Below are positions 36,439 through 43,446 of a DNA stretch of 64,000 nucleotides, piece by piece. A program made the position numbers and the translations under genes. Under the pieces are notes generated by a model. It was not told the DNA's origin. It saw only the letters and a list, made by a program, of their open reading frames with translations, and ran no database searches. Origin of the DNA: Stutzerimonas stutzeri (lineage in GTDB: Bacteria; Pseudomonadota; Gammaproteobacteria; Pseudomonadales; Pseudomonadaceae); contig NZ_JAMOIC010000001.1 of NCBI RefSeq assembly GCF_024448895.1, forward strand, positions 186,001 through 250,000, written 5' to 3'. Every line of letters begins with the position of its first letter. Position 1 is the first letter of the stretch.

Positions 36439-37650
36439 ATGAATACGAGTTTCTGGAAATCCGGCCACACGCCGACGTTGTTCTCCGCCTTTCTCTACTT
36501 CGATCTGAGCTTCATGGTGTGGTACGTGCTCGGCCCCATGGGCGTGCAGATTGCCGCCGACCTTGGCCTGACCACACAACAACGCGCTTTCATGGTGGCT
36601 ACCCCGATCCTCTCCGGTGCGGTCCTGCGCCTGGTGTTGGGCGTACTCGCAGATCGAACGTCTCCCAAGACCGCCGGGCTGTTCGGCCAGATCGTAGTGA
36701 TCGCCGCCTTGTTCGTCGCTTGGGTCCATGGCATCCACAGCTATGAACAGGCCCTGCTGCTCGGCTTGTTCCTCGGCATGGCTGGCGCTTCTTTTGCCGT
36801 CGCGCTACCGCTGGCGTCCCAGTGGTATCCCCCGCAGCATCAGGGCAAAGCCATGGGCATCGCCGGGGCGGGCAATTCAGGAACCGTGCTCGCCGCGTTG
36901 TTCGCGCCTGTGCTGGCGTCCACCTTTGGCTGGAGCAATGTGTTCGGGCTGGCGCTGATTCCCCTGGTGCTGACCCTGATCATCTTTGCCAGCGTCGCCA
37001 AGAATGCCCCAAACCGTCCGGCGCCGAAGTCCTTCGCCGATTACATGAAAGCCTTGGGCGACCGCGACAGCTGGTGGTTCATGTTCTTCTACAGCGTGAC
37101 CTTTGGCGGCTTTCTCGGGCTGGCGAGCACCCTGCCTGGCTATTTCCACGACCAGTACGCCTTCGATCCGGTCAAGGCCGGCTACTACACCGCCGCCTGC
37201 GTATTTGCCGGCAGCCTGCTGCGGCCACTGGGTGGTGCGCTGGCCGACCGCATCGGCGGAATCCGTTCGCTGCTGGTCATGTACACCGTCGCCGCGGCGT
37301 GCCTATTCGTGGTTGGCTTCAACCTGCCCAGTTCGACGGCGGCGCTGGCGCTGTTCGTCGTTGCCATGCTCAGCCTTGGCGCGGGCAACGGTGCGGTGTT
37401 CCAGTTGGTGCCGCAGCGCTTCAACAAGGAAATCGGTGTGATGACAGGGTTGGTGGGTATGGCCGGCGGTATCGGTGGTTTCCTGCTCACCGCCGGGCTC
37501 GGTGCAGTTAAACAGGCCACCGGTGACTATCAGATGGGGCTCTGGCTGTTCGCCAGCCTGGGTGCACTGGCTTGGTTCGGGCTCTATGGTGTGAAGCGTC
37601 GCTGGAGAACTACCTGGGGCTCCGCCGCGATGACCGCTGCGCGCGTCTGA
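36439..37650 (+). CDS. nasA: MFS nitrate/nitrite transporter (NarK/NasA type)
   Basis: A 403-residue inner membrane protein with about twelve hydrophobic helices. Family landmarks are FDLSFMVWYVLGPMG in helix 1, RLVLGVLADRTSPKTAG after helix 2, and the nitrate signature-like segments GIAGAGNSGTVLAAL (about 140) and GMAGGIGGFLL (about 345). These glycine-rich motifs define the nitrate/nitrite porter branch. ATG 36439 is chosen because GAGGTG lies 6 bases upstream; an in-frame GTG at 36427 is less likely. With the ABC binding protein broken, this may be the main nitrate importer. Confidence 0.94.
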   Translation: MNTSFWKSGHTPTLFSAFLYFDLSFMVWYVLGPMGVQIAADLGLTTQQRAFMVATPILSGAVLRLVLGVLADRTSPKTAGLFGQIVVIAALFVAWVHGIHSYEQALLLGLFLGMAGASFAVALPLASQWYPPQHQGKAMGIAGAGNSGTVLAALFAPVLASTFGWSNVFGLALIPLVLTLIIFASVAKNAPNRPAPKSFADYMKALGDRDSWWFMFFYSVTFGGFLGLASTLPGYFHDQYAFDPVKAGYYTAACVFAGSLLRPLGGALADRIGGIRSLLVMYTVAAACLFVVGFNLPSSTAALALFVVAMLSLGAGNGAVFQLVPQRFNKEIGVMTGLVGMAGGIGGFLLTAGLGAVKQATGDYQMGLWLFASLGALAWFGLYGVKRRWRTTWGSAAMTAARV

Positions 37651-37733
37651 GTTCGAATACGCTGACCATGGGTAGGCCATAGGGCCTGCCTCCGCCGTCC
37701 GTTTCCCCTAGCGCGCCACCGGAGCATTGCCTC

Positions 37734-39407
37734 ATGCCGTTGCAGCTGTCGTTTGGCGAAGCCACCGCAACCGGCCCCCGCGAGGAGAACCAGGACGCCC
37801 TGCGCATCGTCACGCCAACGCCGGGCCTGGCAGCGAGCAAAGGCTCGCTGTTCGCGATTGCCGACGGCGTCAGCCAGTGCGCCGATGGCGGCCTCGCCGC
37901 TCGAGCTACCTTGCAGGCGTTGGCCACCGATTACTATGCGACGCCGGAAACCTGGACCGTCGCGCAGTCCCTCGACCGGCTACTCGTTGCTCACAACCGC
38001 TGGCTGCAGGCAAACGGCGGCGGCCAGCCACTGCTCACCACCCTGACCGCACTAGTACTGCGCGGGCGTCGCTTCACCCTCGCCCATGTTGGCGACGGCC
38101 GCGCCTACCGCTGGTTCGACGGTGAGCTGCAGCGCCTCAGCGAAGACCATGTGTGGGAACAGCCGAACATGCAGCACGTGCTCAAGCGCGCCATGGGCCT
38201 GGACCAGCATCTGGTGGTGGACTACCTCGATGGTGAACTGCGTCTTGGCGAATGTTTTGTGCTGCTCAGTGACGGCGTCTGGGCCAGCATTACCGAGGGC
38301 GATATCCAGAATGTCCTCCGTGCCGAGCCGGATCTTTCCAGCGCGGCCAAAACGCTGGTGAATCTCGCCCACCAGACCGGCAGCCAGGACAACGCCAGCG
38401 CTCTGCTGCTGCGTGTCGAAGAACTGCCGCCAGCGGCGTTGGCCGACTCTCTCGCTCAACTGGCGGACTGGCCGCTGCCACCCAGGTTGCGAAACGGCCA
38501 GGTATTCGAGGGCTGGACCATAGAGGCGTTACTTGCCGAGTCACGGCAGTCGCTGGTCTACCGGGTAAGCGACCAGCAAGGTCAGCCCTGGTTGCTGAAG
38601 ACCTTGCCGCCCAGCCGTGCTGATGAACCCGACGCCGGGCCGGCACTGCTGCAGGAAGAATGGTTCCTGCGGCGTGTTGCTGGCCGCCACTTTCCCGAAA
38701 CCCACGGCTTGTCTCAGCGTCAGCACCTGTATTACGTGCAGCGCGAATACAGCGGCCAGACCCTCGCTCAGCAATTCAGCCAGCACGGCCCGCTGGAATT
38801 AGCTGACTGGTTGCACCTCGCGCCACGACTTATCCGTGCGCTGGGCATGCTGCATCGGCGCAACATCCTGCACCGCGACATCAAACCGGAAAACCTTCAC
38901 CAGGCAGGCGACGGCGAGCTACGGTTGCTGGATTTCGGCCTCGCGTACTGCCCAGGCTTGTCCACGGATAAGCCACACACTCTACCGGGCACGCCGAGCT
39001 ATATCGCCCCCGAGGCGTTCGCCGGCGAACCACCAAGCCGCGAGCAGGATCTCTACGCGGCCGGCGTCACGCTCTACTACCTACTCACCGGACACTATCC
39101 CTACGGCGAGGTCGAGGCGTTCCAGCGTCCGCGCTTCGGCACTCCGGTGTCGGCCAGCCGCTATCGCCCCGACCTGCCGCAGTGGCTGGATGAAATGCTC
39201 AAGCGCGCTATTGCGGCCGATCCGGCTCAGCGGTTCGAAACCGCGGAGGAGTGGCTGCTGACTCTGGAACAGGGCGAACGTTTGAGTGCCGGCACAACTC
39301 ATCGGCCCTTGCTCGAGCGCGAGCCCTTGAAGGTTTGGCGCGGCCTCGCCCTACTCTCGCTGCTGCTGAATCTGATTCTGCTGGTATGGCTGGCGAAAGG
39401 CAGCTGA
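37734..39407 (+). CDS. PP2C phosphatase / Ser-Thr protein kinase fusion with C-terminal membrane anchor
   Basis: 557 residues. The PP2C-type domain (about 1-235) has ENQDALRIV, FAIADGVSQCADGG, LAHVGDGRAYRW and LLSDGVWASI, so the metal-binding Asp residues are in place. The kinase domain (about 260-525) has LLKTLPPS with the ATP lysine, ILHRDIKPENL with the catalytic HRD, LLDFGLAY, and APE in SYIAPEAF. The glycine-rich loop is poorly conserved. A last helix (LALLSLLLNLILLVWLA) anchors it. It follows the nitrate transporter by 83 bases and precedes nirB; from memory P. aeruginosa has the same order. Substrates unknown. Confidence 0.93.
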   Translation: MPLQLSFGEATATGPREENQDALRIVTPTPGLAASKGSLFAIADGVSQCADGGLAARATLQALATDYYATPETWTVAQSLDRLLVAHNRWLQANGGGQPLLTTLTALVLRGRRFTLAHVGDGRAYRWFDGELQRLSEDHVWEQPNMQHVLKRAMGLDQHLVVDYLDGELRLGECFVLLSDGVWASITEGDIQNVLRAEPDLSSAAKTLVNLAHQTGSQDNASALLLRVEELPPAALADSLAQLADWPLPPRLRNGQVFEGWTIEALLAESRQSLVYRVSDQQGQPWLLKTLPPSRADEPDAGPALLQEEWFLRRVAGRHFPETHGLSQRQHLYYVQREYSGQTLAQQFSQHGPLELADWLHLAPRLIRALGMLHRRNILHRDIKPENLHQAGDGELRLLDFGLAYCPGLSTDKPHTLPGTPSYIAPEAFAGEPPSREQDLYAAGVTLYYLLTGHYPYGEVEAFQRPRFGTPVSASRYRPDLPQWLDEMLKRAIAADPAQRFETAEEWLLTLEQGERLSAGTTHRPLLEREPLKVWRGLALLSLLLNLILLVWLAKGS

Positions 39408-39418
39408 GCGAATCGCGA

Positions 39419-39739
39419 TCAGATCGACATGCGCCGGACGATCAGCCCCTGGCGTGCAACGCGAACCAGTTGCCGCACGCAATCTCCGAGACGTTCTGTG
39501 CTCGGCGCCTGGATCACCGCCAGGTCGAAACTGTTGGACGCGAAGTGCGCCAGCGATTCATCCGCCCCGGTGAACTGAACCTGAAAGGCGCGTGGCTTGC
39601 CCCAGCGCTTCGGCCAGCCATCCAGATAACGCAACAGCGAGGGTTGATGGCTGCCGCCAAGGAGGATTTTCGGGTTGCTGCGGACCAGCCCACTTGTGAT
39701 TGGGGCCAAACGTAGAGGGGTGCGTTGTAGTGCATTCAT
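39419..39739 (-). CDS. Small conserved-looking protein of unknown function
   Basis: 106 residues from the ATG at 39737-39739. Codon use is strongly GC3-biased like neighbouring genes, which argues that it is real. The C-terminal part, SFDLAVIQAPSTERLGDCVR then VARQGLIVRR, reads like the last strands of a class I methyltransferase fold, but the SAM-binding half is absent, so activity is doubtful. No clear ribosome binding site; the frame is open up to 39865. It is convergent with the kinase gene, 11 bases apart. Confidence 0.65.
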   Translation of the reverse strand: MNALQRTPLRLAPITSGLVRSNPKILLGGSHQPSLLRYLDGWPKRWGKPRAFQVQFTGADESLAHFASNSFDLAVIQAPSTERLGDCVRQLVRVARQGLIVRRMSI

Positions 39740-40209
39740 TGGGAGAAGTTCCGCCTCAAAAATTCCGCTGGGCAGCGGTGGGAGGCGACACCGAACCAGC
39801 GCTTTAGCGGTATTTCGAAGCCGTGGCTCCAGGCGCCCCGCAAGTAGCTGACTAAATCGGCGCATGGGCGAAACAATAGAAAAGCGGGCCGGCGGCTGTC
39901 AACGGTCAATTTCGCCATGCAGCCCGCGGCCCCCTCCGTGATGGTTGGCTGAAGCCCACCAACAAGACTCGCAGCAGTCCACCGACGCACCAGTACTGCG
40001 CAGCTTGCTATATAGGGGTGCAGCTGCAAGTCGCTTCGGCCCGGTTGCGCAGGCTTGGCGAAACGATACGACAGCGCAGCATTACGTGCGCCTGTACGGG
40101 GTTCGCTCCGTGCCAGCGCCCGTAAGTGCTGGGCTTCGCGACGAAGACATTGCACAGGGCGACCTGCGCGCTACGGCTGACCGCGGCCAGCCGCTGAACC
40201 GCGATCAGG
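39740..40209. other. Intergenic region upstream of the nirB promoter
   Basis: 470 bases without a credible gene. A 13-base imperfect inverted repeat, GGGCCGGCGGCTG / CAGCCCGCGGCCC, lies at 39886-39932. The remainder may contain NtrC enhancer sites for nirB, but no good GCAC-N7-GTGC match was found. Confidence 0.5.
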
Positions 40210-40226
40210 TTGGCACAGCCTCTGCA
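40210..40226 (+). promoter_or_regulatory. Putative sigma-54 promoter of nirB
   Basis: TTGGCACAGCCTCTGCA with GG and GC twelve bases apart, 23 bases ahead of the first leader hairpin. Confidence 0.78.
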
Positions 40227-40248
40227 TTAGCAGGCTTACATAGGCGGG

Positions 40249-40304
40249 ACCTTCAACGTGGAGGGTTCGGCTCCGAATACGGAAAACAAGGACAAAGGCG
40301 TCCT
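40249..40304 (+). promoter_or_regulatory. ANTAR-type dual-hexaloop leader (NasT target) of nirB
   Basis: P1 at 40249-40266 is ACCTTC-[AACGTG]-GAGGGT; P2 at 40289-40304 is AGGAC-[AAAGGC]-GTCCT. Loops again show A1 and G4. P2 overlaps the 5' arm of the attenuator that begins at 40294. Confidence 0.86.
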
Positions 40305-40333
40305 CACTGGGAGATCAGTGGGACGTCTTTTTT
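40294..40333 (+). terminator. Leader attenuator terminator of nirB
   Basis: AAAGGCGTCC and CACTG pair with CAGTG and GGACGTCTTT (one bulge, one G-T pair) around a short GGAGAT loop, with a run of T residues. It ends about 65 bases before the nirB ATG. Confidence 0.88.
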
Positions 40334-40398
40334 CATTTCTGGATTTTCAAAAGCATGGCCAGGCGCAGCTGACCGCCAGGCCCGGCGCGGAGAACGGC

Positions 40399-42849
40399 AT
40401 GAAGAAACTCAAGCTTGTGATGATTGGCAACGGCATGGCCGGGGTGCGTACCCTGGAAGAGCTGCTCAAGCTCGCCCCTGAGCTCTACGACATCACGGTT
40501 TTCGGTGCCGAGCCCCATCCCAACTACAACCGCATCCTGCTTTCCCCCGTGCTTGCCGGCGAGCAGACCTTCGAGGAAATCGTCCTCAACAGTCTTGATT
40601 GGTACGCAGAAAACAACATCCGCCTGATGCTCAACCGCAAGGTGGTGGAGATTGATCGCGCCAAGCGCCGCGTGATCGCCTCGGACGGCACCGAGGCCGA
40701 GTACGACCGACTGCTTATCGCCACCGGTTCCAACCCGTTCATTCTGCCCATCCCCGGCAATGATCTGGAGGGCGTGATCGGTTATCGCGACATCGCCGAT
40801 ACACAGGCCATGATGGACGCTGCCAAGACCCACAAGCACGCGGTTGTCATCGGTGGCGGATTGCTGGGGTTGGAGGCTGCGAACGGCCTCAAGCTGCGTG
40901 GGATGGACGTGACAGTAGTGCACATCGGCGAGTGGCCGATGGAGCGCCAGCTCGACAAGACCGCCGGCACCTTGTTGCAGCAGGCGCTGGAAAGCCGTGG
41001 CCTCGCGTTCAAGATGCAGAAGCAGACTGCCGAGCTGATCGGCAACGAAGGGGGCCGGGTCCGCGCCGTGCGTTTCGCCGACGACGAAGTGATTGACGCG
41101 GATCTGGTGGTGATGGCCGCTGGCATCCGCCCCAACAGTGAGCTGGCCGAAAAATCCGGCATTCCTTGCAATCGCGGGATTCTGGTCAACGACACCCTGC
41201 AAACCTATGACCCTCGCGTTTACGCAGTCGGTGAATGCGCCAATCATCGCGGTACTGCCTATGGGCTGGTGGCCCCGCTGTTCGAGCAGGCCAAGGTTTG
41301 CGCTAACCACTTGGCGATGCTCGGCTTCTCCCGCTATCTGGGCTCGGTTACCTCGACCAAGCTGAAAGTCACAGGAATTGATCTGTTCTCCGCTGGCGAC
41401 TTTCTCGGCGGCGACGGTACCGAAACCATCACCCTCTCCGACCCAATCGGCGGCGTGTACAAAAAGTTGGTGATCAAGGACAACATCCTTGTCGGCGCCT
41501 GCCTGTACGGCGATACGGCAGACGGAGGCTGGTACTTCCGCCAAGTCCGCGAAGGCCACAACGTCAGCGAGATTCGTGACCACCTGATGTTCGGCGAGGG
41601 CGCCATCGGCGACACCGGTCACCAGGGCCAGAACAAGGCGATGGCCATGCCGGACAGCATGGAAGTCTGCGGCTGCAATGGCGTGTGCAAGGGCGAGATC
41701 GTCAAGGCGATTCAGGAACACGGTCTGTTTTCCGTCGACGACGTGAAAAAGCACACCAAGGCCGCCAGCTCCTGTGGGTCCTGCGCCGGTCTGGTAGAAC
41801 AAATTCTGATGAATACCGTCGGCGGCGCAGCTGATGTAAAGCCGAAAAGCGAAAAAGCCATCTGTGGCTGCAGCGACCTCAACCACGGCCAAGTGCGCAA
41901 AGCCATCGTCGACCACCATCTGATCAGCATTCCGGAGGCGATGAGCTACATGAACTGGCGCACCCCCAACGGTTGCGCCACCTGCCGCCCGGCACTGAAT
42001 TACTACCTGATCTCCTCCTGGCCGGGCGAAGCGAAGGACGACCCGCAATCGCGCTTCATCAACGAACGTGCCCACGCCAATATCCAGAAGGACGGCACCT
42101 ATTCGGTTATCCCACGGATGTTCGGCGGCGTCACCAATGCCGCCGAACTGCGCCGCATCGCTGACGTTGCCGACAAGTACAAGGTGCCCATGGTGAAAGT
42201 CACCGGCGGGCAGCGCATCGATCTGCTGGGCATCAAGAAGGACGACCTGCCCAAAGTCTGGCAGGACCTGGACATGCCCGACGGGCACGCCTACGGCAAA
42301 TCCATCCGCACCGTTAAAACCTGTGTCGGGCAGGAATTCTGCCGCTTCGGCACCCAGAACTCGACCGGGCTGGGCATCGATCTGGAGAAGGCGCTGTTCG
42401 GCATGTACTCGCCGCACAAGGTCAAGCTCGCCGTCTCCGCCTGCCCGCGCAACTGCGCTGAGTCGGGCATCAAGGACGTCGGCATTATCGGCGTCGATTC
42501 CGGCTGGGAGCTGTACATCGGTGGCAACGGCGGCATCAAGACTGAGGCCGGTGAATTCTTCGTCAAGGTCAAGACCGCCGAGGACGTCGCCGAATACAGC
42601 TTCGCCTTCCTCCAGCTCTACCGCGAAGAAGGCTTCTACCTCGAACGCACCGTGCACTACATGCAGCGCGTCGGCCTGGAATACATCAAGAAGGCCGTCC
42701 TGGAAGACGAAACCCGGCGCAAGGCGCTGGCGCAGCGACTGATGTTCTCGCTGACTTTCGAGGGCGACGGCTGGAAGAGAGTTATTGCCGAGCAGTCGCG
42801 TAAGAAAGAGTACGAAACGATCCAGTTGACCCAGATCGAGCCCGCTTGA
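40399..42849 (+). CDS. nirB: Assimilatory nitrite reductase, large subunit
   Basis: NirB reduces nitrite to ammonium with NAD(P)H through FAD, iron-sulfur centres and siroheme. From ATG 40399, with GGAG 6 bases upstream, it is 816 aa and begins MKKLKLVMIGNGMAGVRTLE. In order: FAD and NAD domains (VVIGGGLLGLEAANGL near 150; YAVGECANHRG near 280), two BFD-like [2Fe-2S] domains (CGCNGVCKG with CGSCAG near 420-465; CGCSDLNHGQ with CATCRP), then the siroheme/[4Fe-4S] part with cysteines in TCVGQEFCRFG and ACPRNCAESG (near 640 and 680). An open 774-codon frame on the other strand is a shadow. Confidence 0.97.
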   Translation: MKKLKLVMIGNGMAGVRTLEELLKLAPELYDITVFGAEPHPNYNRILLSPVLAGEQTFEEIVLNSLDWYAENNIRLMLNRKVVEIDRAKRRVIASDGTEAEYDRLLIATGSNPFILPIPGNDLEGVIGYRDIADTQAMMDAAKTHKHAVVIGGGLLGLEAANGLKLRGMDVTVVHIGEWPMERQLDKTAGTLLQQALESRGLAFKMQKQTAELIGNEGGRVRAVRFADDEVIDADLVVMAAGIRPNSELAEKSGIPCNRGILVNDTLQTYDPRVYAVGECANHRGTAYGLVAPLFEQAKVCANHLAMLGFSRYLGSVTSTKLKVTGIDLFSAGDFLGGDGTETITLSDPIGGVYKKLVIKDNILVGACLYGDTADGGWYFRQVREGHNVSEIRDHLMFGEGAIGDTGHQGQNKAMAMPDSMEVCGCNGVCKGEIVKAIQEHGLFSVDDVKKHTKAASSCGSCAGLVEQILMNTVGGAADVKPKSEKAICGCSDLNHGQVRKAIVDHHLISIPEAMSYMNWRTPNGCATCRPALNYYLISSWPGEAKDDPQSRFINERAHANIQKDGTYSVIPRMFGGVTNAAELRRIADVADKYKVPMVKVTGGQRIDLLGIKKDDLPKVWQDLDMPDGHAYGKSIRTVKTCVGQEFCRFGTQNSTGLGIDLEKALFGMYSPHKVKLAVSACPRNCAESGIKDVGIIGVDSGWELYIGGNGGIKTEAGEFFVKVKTAEDVAEYSFAFLQLYREEGFYLERTVHYMQRVGLEYIKKAVLEDETRRKALAQRLMFSLTFEGDGWKRVIAEQSRKKEYETIQLTQIEPA

Positions 42850-42855
42850 CCGTCC

Positions 42856-42922
42856 GTGTAGGGGCGGACTTGTTCGCCCAGATGGCTGGACAGCGCATCG
42901 GGCGAATGAATTCGCCCCTACG
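42856..42922. repeat. REPIN-like REP pair between nirB and nirD
   Basis: A direct REP (GTAGGGGCGGAC...GTTCGCCC, 42858-42879) and an inverted one (GGGCGAATGAATTCGCCCC then CTAC, to 42922) face each other with GTAG heads outermost. Confidence 0.85.
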
Positions 42923-42973
42923 GAAGCGCTCCGGCGTGGTTACCAGAAGATGCCATGAACAGATCACGGCCAT

Positions 42974-43026
42974 GTAGGGGCGAATTTATTCGCCCGATTC
43001 AGCCATGGGGGCGAATGAGTTGCCCC
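42974..43026. repeat. Second REP pair between nirB and nirD, one arm degenerate
   Basis: A full REP headed GTAGGGGCGAATTTATTCGC at 42974-42995, then a degraded inverted copy, GGGGCGAATGAGTTGCCCC, at about 43008-43026, without the CTAC end. Confidence 0.75.
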
Positions 43027-43069
43027 GACGGAATAGCTGCTTGATCAACCGAATTGCGAGGAAACAGCC

Positions 43070-43396
43070 ATGAAATGGTTCGACATCTGCTCACTGGACG
43101 AGATCAACCCACTGGGCGCGCGCATCGTCGCTGGGCCCAAGGGTGATATTGCGGTGTTCCGGACAGCGGACGATCAAGTGTTCGCCCTGGATGATCGCTG
43201 CCCGCACAAGGGTGGCCCACTCTCTCAAGGCATCGTATTCGGCAAGCAAGTCGCCTGCCCGCTGCACAACTGGCAGATCAACCTCGACAGCGGCGAAGCC
43301 GTGGCGCCGGATGTGGGTTGCGCGCACCGCCATGAAGCGCGTGTCGAAAACGGCCGCGTGCTGCTTTCGCTGAACAGCGCAACCGAATACGCATGA
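43070..43396 (+). CDS. nirD: Nitrite reductase small subunit (Rieske [2Fe-2S])
   Basis: 108 residues. The Rieske cluster ligands are CPHKGGPL (near residue 44) and CPLHNWQINL (near 63), together with YCF-like strands FALDDR and GRVLLS. It pairs with NirB. It is 220 bases downstream of nirB, an unusually long gap for an obligate partner, filled by REP elements. GCGAGGAAACAGCC precedes the ATG. Its stop overlaps an in-frame ATG of the following reductase gene. Confidence 0.96.
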   Translation: MKWFDICSLDEINPLGARIVAGPKGDIAVFRTADDQVFALDDRCPHKGGPLSQGIVFGKQVACPLHNWQINLDSGEAVAPDVGCAHRHEARVENGRVLLSLNSATEYA

Positions 43397-43446
43397 GTTC
43401 ACAACAGGCAGGCGAGCCAACCATGAATCAGACGTCAGGAGACGCC

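Noticed and set aside
39736-40155. 139-codon minus-strand frame upstream of nirB
   Set aside because: Arg/Ala/Ser-rich, no motif, overlaps the start of the small gene at 39419-39739 and the nirB upstream region.
40333-42657. 774-codon open frame opposite nirB
   Set aside because: Same codon-bias effect; its start lies inside nirB and the sequence has no family motif, while nirB shows all its cofactor sites.
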